Of a DNA stretch of 64,000 nucleotides, positions 24,913 to 33,355 are shown piece after piece. Source of the DNA: Brachybacterium huguangmaarense (GTDB lineage Bacteria > Actinomycetota > Actinomycetes > Actinomycetales > Dermabacteraceae). A program made the position numbers and the translations under genes. The stretch is taken from assembly GCF_025725725.1 (NCBI RefSeq), contig NZ_CP107020.1, forward strand, positions 1,116,001-1,180,000, in the 5' to 3' direction. Each line of letters opens with the position of its first letter. Within the stretch, counting starts at the first letter, position 1. The notes beneath the pieces were generated by a model that did no database searches, was not told the origin of the DNA, and saw nothing but the letters and a program-made list of their open reading frames with translations.

Positions 24913-25829
24913 GCACGGCGACCGACACCACGGTGCGGCGGGCTCCCGCGCGCGGCGCCAAGAAGGGGCATGAGACCCGCACCGCGGGCACCAAGCCGAC
25001 CACCACGATCATCGTCACCGCGGTGCTCGTGATCGTGGCGATCTACTTCCTGCTGCCCGTGTACTGGGTGATCGTCAACGCCACCAAGTCGACCGACGCC
25101 CTGTTCGGGACCAACGGCTTCTGGTTCGGCGGCAACTTCCAGCTCTTCGAGAACATCCGGAACGTGTTCACGGCCAACGGCGGGGCCTTCCCGCGGTGGG
25201 CGCTCAACTCGCTCCTGTACTCGGGGGTGGGCGCCCTGTTCGCGACCTACTTCTCGGTCGCGGCCGGCTACGCGCTCGCCAAGTACGACTTCCCCGGACG
25301 CAACGCGATCTTCGCCTTCGTCCTGGGCGGCGTGCTCGTCCCGGGCACCGCGACCGCTCTGCCGCTGTTCCTCGTGTTCAGCAAGATCGGCCTCACCAAC
25401 ACCTACTGGGCGGTGCTGATCCCGTCGCTGCTGAGCCCCTTCGGGCTGTTCCTGGCACGGATCTACGCGGGCGCCGCGATCCCGGACGAGATGCTCGAGG
25501 CGGGTCGTCTGGACGGCGCGGGGGAGATGCGGATCTTCCATTTCCTCGTGCTGCGCCAGCTGATGCCGGCGATCGTGACGATCTTCCTGTTCCAGTTCGT
25601 CGCGGTGTGGAACAACTATCTGCTCCCCCTCGTGATGCTGGCCGACGAGAGGCTGTATCCGATCACGCTGGGCCTGAACAACTGGCGTGCGCAGACCGAC
25701 CGTCTCCCGGAGTTCTACGAGCTCACGGTGGGTGGCGCGCTGCTCTCGGTGATCCCGCTCGCGATCCTCATCATCGTGCTGCAGCGGTTCTGGCGCGGCG
25801 GCCTCACGGAGGGCTCCGTCAAGGGCTGA
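24909..25829 (+). CDS. Sugar ABC transporter permease (MalG/UgpE-type)
   Basis: A 306-residue permease with six helices after a basic 30-residue N-terminal tail. The EAA loop reads EMLEAGRLDGAGEMRIFHFL near residue 198. The ATG overlaps the previous stop (ATGA) and AGGAA precedes it. It completes the three-gene importer that starts at 22628. A 35-base gap separates its stop from the large inverted repeat at 25864. Confidence 0.92.
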   Translation: MSTATDTTVRRAPARGAKKGHETRTAGTKPTTTIIVTAVLVIVAIYFLLPVYWVIVNATKSTDALFGTNGFWFGGNFQLFENIRNVFTANGGAFPRWALNSLLYSGVGALFATYFSVAAGYALAKYDFPGRNAIFAFVLGGVLVPGTATALPLFLVFSKIGLTNTYWAVLIPSLLSPFGLFLARIYAGAAIPDEMLEAGRLDGAGEMRIFHFLVLRQLMPAIVTIFLFQFVAVWNNYLLPLVMLADERLYPITLGLNNWRAQTDRLPEFYELTVGGALLSVIPLAILIIVLQRFWRGGLTEGSVKG

Positions 25830-25863
25830 GCCGACGGGGACGGCTGTGCAGTCCGTTCCCCAC

Positions 25864-25930
25864 GCAGTGCGCACAATGGGCGACCTCGCATTCCACAATG
25901 CGAACAATCGCCGCCCATCGTGCGCACTGC
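25864..25930. promoter_or_regulatory. Nested inverted repeat: transcription terminator or operator
   Basis: Arms 25864-25882 and 25912-25930 (GCAGTGCGCACAATGGGCG and its complement) pair over 19 bases with one mismatch. Nested inside is a smaller perfect palindrome, CGCATT-ccac-AATGCG (25887-25902). It lies 35 bases after the ABC operon and just upstream of the permease promoter, so it may end the first transcript, bind a regulator of the second, or both. There is no T-run. Confidence 0.65.
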
Positions 25931-25935
25931 TGGAA

Positions 25936-25965
25936 TTGTGATTGCACATCCGTTGCCGCTAGTCT
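25936..25965 (+). promoter_or_regulatory. Promoter of the amino-acid permease gene
   Basis: A -35 element TTGTGA (25936-25941) and a -10 element TAGTCT (25960-25965) are separated by 18 bases. Transcription should begin near 25972, leaving a leader of about 120 bases that contains the perfect hairpin at 26022-26063. Confidence 0.55.
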
Positions 25966-26021
25966 TTCACGCACGGAAAGGCCTGCGTCACCCGGCGACG
26001 GTCCTCCTCGTGAAGCAGTAT

Positions 26022-26063
26022 CGCCATCGGACCGCGGGCGTCCTCGCCCGCGGTCCGATGGCG
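26022..26063 (+). promoter_or_regulatory. Perfect 19-bp hairpin in the permease leader
   Basis: Arms 26022-26040 and 26045-26063 are perfect reverse complements around the tetraloop TCCT, giving an exceptionally stable GC-rich hairpin 31 bases before the permease ATG. It lies downstream of the predicted transcription start. It could act as an attenuator, a transcript-stabilising element, or a protein site. There is no following T-run to prove termination. Confidence 0.65.
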
Positions 26064-26094
26064 TCTCCAGACATGCTCTCCGAGAGGAAGCCCC

Positions 26095-27531
26095 ATGGCC
26101 CTCGCACATCAGTTGTTCCGCCAGAAGCCCATCACGCCGCCCGCCGCGGCCCCCGGCGGGATGGAGCGCCGGATCGGCACCTTCCAGCTCGCGATGTTCG
26201 GGGTCGGCGGCACCGTCGGCACCGGCGTCTTCTTCGTCATGCACGAGGCGGTGCCTCTCGCCGGGCCCGCCGTCATCCTCTCCTTCCTCCTCGCCGGCCT
26301 CGCGGCCGGGCTCTCGGCGGTCTGCTACGCCGAGATGGCCTCGGCGGTCCCGGCCTCCGGCTCGACGTACTCCTACGCCTACGCGACCCTCGGCGAGATC
26401 GTCGCGATGGGCGTGGCCGCATGCCTCCTGCTCGAGTACGGCGTCTCGACGTCCGCCGTCGCCGTGGGCTGGAGCGACTACCTGAGCCGGCTGCTCCTGG
26501 ATCTGTTCGGCTGGCACCTGCCCGAGGTGATCAAGGCCGGGCCCTTCGCAGGCGGCGTCATCAACCTGCCCGCCGTCGTGCTCGTCTTCCTGTGCGCCCT
26601 GCTGCTGATCCGCGGCACGAGCGAGTCCGCCGCGGTCAACACGATCATGGTGCTCATCAAGGTGGGCGTGCTGATCCTCTTCGGCTGCATCGCCTTCACC
26701 GCCTTCAACGCCGACAACTTCGCCGACTTCGCCCCCATGGGCGCCTCGGGCGTGACCGCCGCGGCCGGCACGATCTTCTTCACCTTCATCGGCCTCGACG
26801 CGGTCTCGACCGCGGGCGACGAGGTCAAGAACCCGCAGAAGACCCTGCCGCGCGCGCTCCTCATCGCGCTGTGCACGGTCATCGCGGTCTACCTGTTCAT
26901 CGCGATCTCCGCGCTCGGCACGCAGCCGTGGCAGGCCTTCACCGATCCCGACCAGGCCGAGGCGGGCCTCGCGGTGATCCTCGAGGACGTGGTCGGCTCG
27001 TCCTGGCCCGCGATCGTGCTCTCGGCCGGGGCCGTCATCTCGATCTTCTCGGTGACCCTCGTGTGCCTGTACGGCCAGACCCGCATCCTGTTCGCGATCG
27101 CCCGCGACGGCCTGCTGCCGTCGGTGTTCGCGCGGGTCAGCCGCCGCACCCACACCCCGGTGTTCAACACGGTCGTGGTGGCCACGGTGGTCGCGCTGCT
27201 CGCGGGCTTCGTGCCGCTGTCGAGCCTGTGGGACCTGGTCTCGATCGGCACCCTGTGCGCCTTCATCGTCGTCTCGACGGGCGTGATCGTGCTGCGCGTG
27301 CGCCGGCCCGACCTGCCGCGCGGCTTCCGCGTGCCGGGCTATCCGGTGACGCCGATCCTCTCGATCGCGGCGTGCCTCTACATCCTGACCGGTCTGCACT
27401 GGAGCACGTACGCGTGGTTCGTCGGCTGGGTCGCCGTCGTGCTGGGCTTCTACCTGCTGTGGGGGCGCAAGCACAGCCGCCTCAACGATCCGCAGGACGC
27501 CCCCGAGACCCCGGTGGAGGCGGCGCCGTGA
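26095..27531 (+). CDS. APC-superfamily amino-acid permease
   Basis: A 478-residue transporter with about 12 helices. The N-terminal substrate-binding motif is present (FGVGGTVGTGVFFVMHEAV) and FFTFIGLDAVSTAGDEVKNPQ near residue 230 is typical of cationic/neutral amino-acid permeases. GAGGAA precedes the ATG with modest spacing. The GTG of the stress-protein gene overlaps its stop. Given the neighbouring arginine and citrulline enzymes, arginine, ornithine, citrulline or methylarginine is the probable cargo; this is an inference from context. Confidence 0.88.
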   Translation: MALAHQLFRQKPITPPAAAPGGMERRIGTFQLAMFGVGGTVGTGVFFVMHEAVPLAGPAVILSFLLAGLAAGLSAVCYAEMASAVPASGSTYSYAYATLGEIVAMGVAACLLLEYGVSTSAVAVGWSDYLSRLLLDLFGWHLPEVIKAGPFAGGVINLPAVVLVFLCALLLIRGTSESAAVNTIMVLIKVGVLILFGCIAFTAFNADNFADFAPMGASGVTAAAGTIFFTFIGLDAVSTAGDEVKNPQKTLPRALLIALCTVIAVYLFIAISALGTQPWQAFTDPDQAEAGLAVILEDVVGSSWPAIVLSAGAVISIFSVTLVCLYGQTRILFAIARDGLLPSVFARVSRRTHTPVFNTVVVATVVALLAGFVPLSSLWDLVSIGTLCAFIVVSTGVIVLRVRRPDLPRGFRVPGYPVTPILSIAACLYILTGLHWSTYAWFVGWVAVVLGFYLLWGRKHSRLNDPQDAPETPVEAAP

Positions 27532-28406
27532 CGATCGTGACGGGCTACGGCCCCTGGCGCCAGTCCTCCGGCGTGCTCGAGCTGGCCACGGCCGTCGCGG
27601 CGGCGCGCGGCGAGGACCTCCTCGTCGCGACGATCGTGCCGCCGCGCTGGAACGTGCCGTCGATGGCCCGGCAGGTGGACGGCGAGTTCGCGAGCTGGTC
27701 GACCGAGCAGGGCGAGCACGCCCTCGCGAGGGCCCGGGCGGAGATCGACGCCTGGGGGCTCGACCTCGAGGTCTCCTACCGCTGGGACGCCGACCGCTCG
27801 GCCGTCTCGGGTCTCCAGGCGATCGCGGCCGACGTGGGCGCGTCCCTGATCGTGGTCGGCTCGTCCGAGGACGGGCGGCGCGGCCGCGTCGAGCTCGGGT
27901 CGACGAGCGACCGGCTCGTGCACTCGGCGCGCATCCCGGTCGCGGTCGCCCCGCGCGGCTACGATCGCCCGGCCGACGGGTTCACGAGCGTGACCTGCGC
28001 CGTGGACGGCCGGGACGCCGACGCCGGCATCATCGCGACCGCCGCCGCGCTCGCCCGCGAGGCCGAGGTGCCGCTGCGCCTGGCCACCTTCGTCGTGCGC
28101 ATGGACACGATGTACCCGCCCGAGGTGGGCCTCAACGCCGAGGACGAGGTCGCCGCCCAGGCGCGCGAGCAGGCCGAGCGCATGCTCGCGACGCTGCGCG
28201 GGACCCTGCCCTCCTCCGACGTGGAGGTCGTCGTGGGCCTCGGGCACGGCTGGCGCGCGGCGATGGACTCGGTGCCGTGGGACGACGACGGCGTGCTCGT
28301 GATCGGCTCGAAGCCGCAGGGGCCGCTCGCGCGCGTGTTCCTGGGCTCGAGCGCGACCAAGATCGTGCGCCACTCGATGATCCCGGTCGTGCTCCTCCCC
28401 GCGTGA
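27528..28406 (+). CDS. Tandem universal stress protein (UspA family)
   Basis: A 292-residue protein made of two Usp domains. Each has a nucleotide-binding loop of the G-x2-G-x9-G(S/T) type: GSSEDGRRGRVELGST near residues 108-123 and GSKPQGPLARVFLGSS near 260-275, so both halves probably bind ATP. The GTG start overlaps the permease stop by four bases. Pairing of a permease with a Usp protein is common in actinobacteria and suggests regulation of transport; the partner relation is inferred. Confidence 0.87.
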   Translation: MTIVTGYGPWRQSSGVLELATAVAAARGEDLLVATIVPPRWNVPSMARQVDGEFASWSTEQGEHALARARAEIDAWGLDLEVSYRWDADRSAVSGLQAIAADVGASLIVVGSSEDGRRGRVELGSTSDRLVHSARIPVAVAPRGYDRPADGFTSVTCAVDGRDADAGIIATAAALAREAEVPLRLATFVVRMDTMYPPEVGLNAEDEVAAQAREQAERMLATLRGTLPSSDVEVVVGLGHGWRAAMDSVPWDDDGVLVIGSKPQGPLARVFLGSSATKIVRHSMIPVVLLPA

Positions 28407-28438
28407 CCCTCCTCGTGTGAGCGGGCCAGCGGCCCGGC

Positions 28439-28462
28439 GGGCCGGCGTGAGGACGCCGGCCC
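28439..28462. terminator. GC-rich hairpin between convergent genes
   Basis: GGGCCGGCGT-GAGG-ACGCCGGCCC is a perfect 10-bp stem with a four-base loop, placed between the stops of the convergent stress-protein and Lrp genes. It would serve both strands. There is no T-run, as is common in GC-rich actinobacteria. Confidence 0.7.
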
Positions 28463-28504
28463 GTCGGGTCCCCGCAGCTCGCGGGGTTCGCGCGGGCTCC
28501 GGTC

Positions 28505-28939
28505 TCACGCGGTCGCGGAGCTCAGCAGGATGCTCGTCTCGCTGTCGCGGATCCCGTCGATGCCGCGGATGACGCCGAGCGCGTGGTCGAAGGCGGCGAG
28601 GTTCTCGCAGCTCATCTCCGCGACCATGTCCCAGCGCCCGTTGGTCGTGTGCAGGGCCGCGATCTCGGGCACCCCGCGCAGCGAGCGGATCACCTCGCGC
28701 AGGCTGCGGCCCTCGACGGCGACCAGCATGATCGCGCGCACCGCCGACACCTCGGCGGGGTCGCGCACCTGCACCGAGAAGCCCACGATCACGCCGGACT
28801 CGACGAGGCGGTCGAGCCGTGCCGTGACGGTCGCGCGGGTCACCCCGAGCCGCCGCGAGAGCTGCACGACGGACTCGCGCCCGTTGGCACGCAGCAGGGC
28901 GATGAGCTGGCGGTCGAGGTCATCGATGGAACCGTTCAT
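28505..28939 (-). CDS. Lrp/AsnC-family transcriptional regulator
   Basis: A 144-residue feast/famine regulator: an N-terminal HTH (DDLDRQLIALLRANGRESV followed by VQLSRRLGVTRATVTARLDRL) and a C-terminal RAM ligand-binding domain. The ATG at 28937-28939 is chosen because the HTH starts five residues later and a -10-like TACACT (minus strand, 28946-28951) ends six bases upstream, giving a leaderless mRNA; a longer upstream start would include unconserved sequence. It is divergent from ornithine cyclodeaminase, and so probably controls the arginine-degradation genes in response to an amino acid. Confidence 0.92.
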   Translation of the reverse strand: MNGSIDDLDRQLIALLRANGRESVVQLSRRLGVTRATVTARLDRLVESGVIVGFSVQVRDPAEVSAVRAIMLVAVEGRSLREVIRSLRGVPEIAALHTTNGRWDMVAEMSCENLAAFDHALGVIRGIDGIRDSETSILLSSATA

Positions 28940-29005
28940 GGGCAGAGTGTACGAGGAGTGTTTCCACTGTGTGCAGCAGGGGTCAGAATTGAGTCGTGAT
29001 GCCGA

Positions 29006-29035
29006 TTGAATGTGCACTCACCGAGTTCGTAGCGT
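29006..29035 (+). promoter_or_regulatory. Promoter of the ornithine cyclodeaminase operon
   Basis: TTGAAT (29006-29011) and TAGCGT (29030-29035) are separated by 18 bases. The spacer starts GTGCACTCAC. A related TGYGCA core occurs in the inverted repeat at 25864-25930, in TTGCAC at 25943-25948 and in GTGTGCAGC at about 28972-28980, making it a candidate Lrp-type half-site. Confidence 0.5.
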
Positions 29036-29067
29036 GAACCCCACGGACGACAGGGAGGAGAGCGGTC

Positions 29068-30108
29068 ATGGTGCAGTTCGTGGATGTGGCCCGCATGCGG
29101 GAGTGGATCGAGACGACCGGGATCGAGACGATCGTCGCTCGTCTCGTGGACGCCCTCGAAACCGACTTCGCCCGCTGGGAGGAGTTCAGCAAGTGCGCGC
29201 GCATTGCGAGCCACTCGCCGACCGGCGTCATCGAGCTCATGCCGGTGAGCGACGGCCAGACCTACGGCTTCAAGTACGTCAACGGCCACCCCCTGAACCC
29301 CAAGGCGGGTCTGCAGACCGTCACCGCCTTCGGCGTGCTCGCGGACGTCTCGACCGGCTACCCCGTGCTGCTGTCGGAGATGACCCTGCTGACGGCGCTG
29401 CGCACGGCCGCGACCTCCGCCTTCGCCGCTCGCCGGCTCGCCCGCCCCGACGCCTCGGTGATGGCGCTCGTGGGCACCGGCAGCCAGTCGGAGTTCCAGG
29501 CCCTCGCCTTCCGCCGCGTGCTCGGCATCGAGTCCCTGCGGATCTGGGACAGCGATCCCGGCGCGCTCGACACCTTCGAGCGCAACATGCGGCCCCTCGG
29601 CTTCGAGATCGTGCGGGCCCGCAACGCCGCCGACGCGTGCGCGGGCGCCGACGTCGTCACGAGCTGCACCGCCGACAAGACCAACGCGACCGTCGTCACC
29701 GACGCGATGATCGCCCCCGGCATGCACCTGAACGCGATCGGCGGCGACTGCCCCGGCAAGACCGAGCTCGACCCGGCGATCCTGCACCGCGCCGACATCT
29801 TCGTCGAGTACGCCGAGCAGACCCGCATCGAGGGGGAGATCCAGCAGCTGCCCCCCGACCACCCCGTGACCGAGCTGTGGCGCGTCGTGCGCGGCGAGGC
29901 GCCCGGTCGCACGAGCGCCGAGCAGATCACCGTGTTCGACTCGGTCGGCTTCGCGATCGAGGACTTCACCGCCCTGTGCGTGGTGCGGGAGAGTCTGCGC
30001 GGCGACTCCGGGGTGCCCGAGCTCGACATGATCGCCGAGCCCGAGGACCCCAAGGACCTGTTCGCCCTCGTGTCCGCGGGCGCCGCGGCGCTCACCCGCG
30101 CGAGCTGA
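29068..30108 (+). CDS. ocd: Ornithine cyclodeaminase (ornithine -> proline + ammonia)
   Basis: A 346-residue NAD-dependent enzyme of the ornithine cyclodeaminase/mu-crystallin family. It matches characterised ornithine cyclodeaminases rather than alanine dehydrogenase-like members: KYVNGHPLNPKAGLQTVTAFG near residue 70, TALRTAATSAFAARRLA near 110, the NAD loop LVGTGSQSEFQALAF near 133, and GGDCPGKTELDPAIL near 226 with the catalytic Asp. AGGGAGGAG precedes the ATG. It starts the operon with the citrulline hydrolase, arginine deiminase and DDAH genes, and would turn the ornithine they make into proline. Confidence 0.93.
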   Translation: MVQFVDVARMREWIETTGIETIVARLVDALETDFARWEEFSKCARIASHSPTGVIELMPVSDGQTYGFKYVNGHPLNPKAGLQTVTAFGVLADVSTGYPVLLSEMTLLTALRTAATSAFAARRLARPDASVMALVGTGSQSEFQALAFRRVLGIESLRIWDSDPGALDTFERNMRPLGFEIVRARNAADACAGADVVTSCTADKTNATVVTDAMIAPGMHLNAIGGDCPGKTELDPAILHRADIFVEYAEQTRIEGEIQQLPPDHPVTELWRVVRGEAPGRTSAEQITVFDSVGFAIEDFTALCVVRESLRGDSGVPELDMIAEPEDPKDLFALVSAGAAALTRAS

Positions 30109-30111
30109 GGC

Positions 30112-31158
30112 ATGTCGGTCCAGGCCCCGCGCGCCGTCGTGCTCGTGCGCCCGTCGCGCTTCGCCCCCAACCCGCTGACCGCGCTCGACAACTCGTATCA
30201 GAGCGCGCTTTCGCACGACTCGTACCAGAGCGCCCCCGTGTGCGACGTGGCGGGGGCGGCGCACCGGGCGGCGACCGAGGTGGCCCGCACCCTGAGCGCC
30301 GCGGGCGTGCGCGTGCACCTGTTCGACGACGAGACCGATGCGACGCCGGACAGCGTGTTCCCCAACAACTGGTTCAGCACGCACAGCGGCGGACGCGTGG
30401 CCGTGTACCCGATGTGCGCGCCCAACCGCCGCGCCGAGCGGCGCGCCGACGTGCTCGAGGCCCTCAAGCAGGTCTACCGGGTCCAAGAGATCGTCGACTA
30501 CTCGGGCTTCGAGCGCGACGGCGTCTACCTCGAGGGGACCGGCGCGATGGTGCTCGACCACGAGTTCCGGATCGCGTACGTCGCCCGCTCCCGCCGCGCC
30601 GACCCGCGGCTGCTCGAGCGCTTCTGCACGACCTTCGGCTACGAGCCGATGGTGTTCGACGCCCTCGACGAGCGCGGCGTGCCGATCTACCACACCAACG
30701 TGATGATGGGGATCGCGACCGAGTTCGCCCTCGTCTGCCTCGAGGCGATCGCCGACCCCGCGCGCCGCGCCCAGGTCGCCGCGCGGCTCGAGGACAGCGG
30801 CAAGGCCGTCATCCCGCTCTCGCGCGCCCAGGTGCGCGAGTTCGCGGGCAACGTCATCGAGCTGCGGGGGAGCGGCGCCCGGCGTCTGCTCGCCCTCTCC
30901 GCACGCGCCGCCGCGAGCCTGACCGTCTCCCAGCGCACGGCCATCGAGGCGACGAGCACCCTGCTGCCCATGGACGTCGAGCCCATCGAGCTCGCGGGCG
31001 GCTCCGTGCGCTGCATGCTCGCGGGGATCCACCTCGACGTGCGCCCCGAGGAGGCGAGCGCCCACCAGACGCCCGGCATCCTCCCCCTCGCCGAGCCGGC
31101 CCCCGCCGCCGCGCAGACGAGCCCCCTGCCCGCCGGGCCCGTCGCGCTCGCCGGCTGA
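30112..31158 (+). CDS. ctlX: CtlX-type citrulline hydrolase (pentein superfamily)
   Basis: A 348-residue member of the guanidino-modifying (pentein) superfamily close to CtlX, named for citrulline use; a related Francisella enzyme was described as a citrulline ureidase giving ornithine, CO2 and ammonia. Visible motifs are [12 protein letters not shown] near residue 80, EGTGAMVLD near 140, [10 protein letters not shown] with the catalytic His near 193, and the catalytic Cys in [10 protein letters not shown] near 302. It begins three bases after ornithine cyclodeaminase. A local duplication gives [18 protein letters not shown] near residues 25-42. The last ~30 residues are Ala/Pro-rich. Confidence 0.83.
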   Translation: MSVQAPRAVVLVRPSRFAPNPLTALDNSYQSALSHDSYQSAPVCDVAGAAHRAATEVARTLSAAGVRVHLFDDETDATPDSVFPNNWFSTHSGGRVAVYPMCAPNRRAERRADVLEALKQVYRVQEIVDYSGFERDGVYLEGTGAMVLDHEFRIAYVARSRRADPRLLERFCTTFGYEPMVFDALDERGVPIYHTNVMMGIATEFALVCLEAIADPARRAQVAARLEDSGKAVIPLSRAQVREFAGNVIELRGSGARRLLALSARAAASLTVSQRTAIEATSTLLPMDVEPIELAGGSVRCMLAGIHLDVRPEEASAHQTPGILPLAEPAPAAAQTSPLPAGPVALAG

Positions 31159-31192
31159 CCCCGTCCGACCCCGCCCCCACAGGAGGACCGCC

Positions 31193-32473
31193 GTGCCCGT
31201 GTCCGATGCAGAGTCCGAGTCTGAGTCTGAGTCCATGCCCGCCTTCGGGGTCCACTCCGAGGTCGGTCCGCTCCGCCGCGTGCTCGTGTGCGAGCCCGGC
31301 CGCGCCCATCACCGGCTGACGCCGAGCAACAGCCACGAGCTGCTGTTCGACGACGTGCTCTGGGTCGACCGCGCGATCGAGGACCACCGCGCCTTCGTAG
31401 CCCAGCTGCGCGCCGAGGGGGTCGAGGTCCTCGAGCTGCGCGAGGTGCTCACGACGACCCTCGAGCAGCCGGGAGCCCGCACCTGGATCCTCGACCGCAA
31501 GATCCGGCCCGACCACGTGGGCCTGCTGCTCGTCGACGAGGTGCGCGCCCACCTCGAGCAGCTCGCGGCCCCCGCGCTCGCCGACACCCTGATCGGCGGC
31601 CTCGCCGTGCACGAGCTGCCCGAGTCCGCCTGGTCGCTCGCCCTGACCCGGGCCGCCCCGCGCGGCGCCCCCACCTCGTACGTGCTGCCGCCGCTGCCCA
31701 ACATGCTCTACACGCGGGACACGACCACCTGGATCGGCGACGCGCTCACCCTCAACCCCCTGTACTGGCCGGCCCGGCGCGACGAGACCCTGCTCATGAA
31801 GGCCGTCTACCTGTTCCACCCCGGCTTCCGGCCGGCCGCGGGGCAGATCGTGTGGGGCGACCCCGAGCGGGACCGCGCCGCCGCGACCCTCGAGGGCGGG
31901 GACGTGCTCGTCCTGGGCGACGGGGTCGTGGTGATCGGCATGAGCGAGCGCACCTCGCAGCAGGCCATCACCCAGGTCGCCGCACGGCTGTTCGACACCG
32001 GCGCGGCCGAGCAGGTGATCGTCGCGGGCATGCCGCGCCTGCGCTCGGCGATGCACCTCGACACGATCCTCACCTTCGCCGACCGCGACGTGGTCACGGT
32101 CTACCGCTCGATCGTCGACGACATCCGCCCGTTCACCCTGCGCCCCGGCAGCGGGGGAGGGCTGCACGTCACGGCCGAGAGCGCGCCCCTGCTCGAGGTC
32201 ATCCCGCGGGCCCTCGGGCTCGAGGACCTGCGCGTGGTCGACACGGGCGGCGACGCGTACTCGGCCGAGCGCCAGCAGTGGGACAGCGCCAACAACGTCG
32301 TCGCGCTGCGGCCCGGCGAGGTGTTCGCCTACGACCGCAACACCGTCACCAACGACCTGCTGAGCCGGGCCGGCATCACCGTGCACACGATCGTCGGCGC
32401 CGAGCTCGGCCGCGGCCGCGGCGGCGGGCACTGCATGACCGGGCCCCTGCTGCGCGACCCCGTGACCTCCTGA
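31193..32473 (+). CDS. arcA: Arginine deiminase (arginine -> citrulline + ammonia)
   Basis: A 426-residue arginine deiminase. Diagnostic segments are [12 protein letters not shown] near 180, [22 protein letters not shown] in two parts near 235-255, the catalytic His in MHLDTILTF near 286, and the catalytic Cys, C414, in [12 protein letters not shown]. The N-terminus carries an extra SESESES run from six-base GAGTCT repeats. AGGAGG lies six bases before the GTG start. Carbamoyltransferase (arcB) and carbamate kinase (arcC) genes are absent here, so citrulline is probably handled by the adjoining CtlX-type enzyme. Confidence 0.95.
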   Translation: MPVSDAESESESESMPAFGVHSEVGPLRRVLVCEPGRAHHRLTPSNSHELLFDDVLWVDRAIEDHRAFVAQLRAEGVEVLELREVLTTTLEQPGARTWILDRKIRPDHVGLLLVDEVRAHLEQLAAPALADTLIGGLAVHELPESAWSLALTRAAPRGAPTSYVLPPLPNMLYTRDTTTWIGDALTLNPLYWPARRDETLLMKAVYLFHPGFRPAAGQIVWGDPERDRAAATLEGGDVLVLGDGVVVIGMSERTSQQAITQVAARLFDTGAAEQVIVAGMPRLRSAMHLDTILTFADRDVVTVYRSIVDDIRPFTLRPGSGGGLHVTAESAPLLEVIPRALGLEDLRVVDTGGDAYSAERQQWDSANNVVALRPGEVFAYDRNTVTNDLLSRAGITVHTIVGAELGRGRGGGHCMTGPLLRDPVTS

Positions 32474-32549
32474 CTGGCGCCCCGGCGCCCCCGCCGCGCC
32501 GGCCAGTAGCGTGACGCCCACACCCCCGACCATCGCGAGCGAGGCAGCC

Positions 32550-33332
32550 ATGACCACGACCACCCCCGCCGAGCGCCCCTACATCCTGGTGCGCCCCCCG
32601 GCCGCGTCCCTCGACGACGGCATCGTGACCTTCCGCGAGCGCGAGCCGCTCGACCTCGACGCGGCCGCCGAGCAGTGGCGGGCCTACGTCGCGGCGTTCC
32701 GGGCCCAGGGCTGGGGCGTCGTCGAGGTCCCCGTGGCCGACGACCTGCCCGACTCCGTCTTCATCGAGGACACCGTCGTGATGTTCGGCGACCTCGCGGT
32801 CGTCACCAACCCGGGCGCCCCCGCCCGCAACCCCGAGACCGACGCCGTGACCCCCGTGCTCGACGAGCTCGGCATCGAGCACGTCAAGATCCAGCCGCCC
32901 GGCACGCTCGACGGCGGGGACGTGCTCAAGGTCGGCCCCGACGTGTACGTCGGCCGCACCGGCACCACCAACGCCGAGGGCATCGCCCAGCTCACCGCCT
33001 TCGTCGAGCCCCGCGGCTACACGGTGCACGAGGTCCCCGTGACCAAGGCGCTGCACCTCAAGAGCGCCGTGACCGCCCTGCCCGACGGCACCGTGATCGG
33101 CTACGGGCCCGTCGTCGACGACCCCGCCCTGTTCGGGAGCTTCGTCGAGGTCCCCGAGGAGCCCGGCTCGCACGTGGTCGTGATCGACGAGGACACCGTG
33201 CTGATGGCCGACGGCGCGCCCCGCACCGCCGCCCTGCTCGCCGAGCGGGGGCTGCGCGTCATCACCGTGCCCGTGGGCGAGTACGAGAAGCTCGAGGGCT
33301 GCGTGACCTGCCTGTCCGTGCGCGTGCGCTGA
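32550..33332 (+). CDS. ddaH: Dimethylarginine dimethylaminohydrolase (DDAH)
   Basis: A 260-residue pentein-fold hydrolase that would convert dimethylarginine or monomethylarginine to citrulline plus a methylamine. It has the DDAH pattern: DSVFIEDTVVMFGDLAVVTNPGA in two parts near residues 68-90, the TLDGGDVLKVG motif near 122, the catalytic His in LHLKSAVTAL near 166, and the catalytic Cys C254 in GCVTCLSVRVR at the C-terminus, with length typical of bacterial DDAH. It is the third pentein enzyme in a row. Its 77-base upstream gap may hold its own promoter. Confidence 0.92.
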   Translation: MTTTTPAERPYILVRPPAASLDDGIVTFREREPLDLDAAAEQWRAYVAAFRAQGWGVVEVPVADDLPDSVFIEDTVVMFGDLAVVTNPGAPARNPETDAVTPVLDELGIEHVKIQPPGTLDGGDVLKVGPDVYVGRTGTTNAEGIAQLTAFVEPRGYTVHEVPVTKALHLKSAVTALPDGTVIGYGPVVDDPALFGSFVEVPEEPGSHVVVIDEDTVLMADGAPRTAALLAERGLRVITVPVGEYEKLEGCVTCLSVRVR

Positions 33333-33355
33333 CGGCGATCTGCGACGATGGGGCG

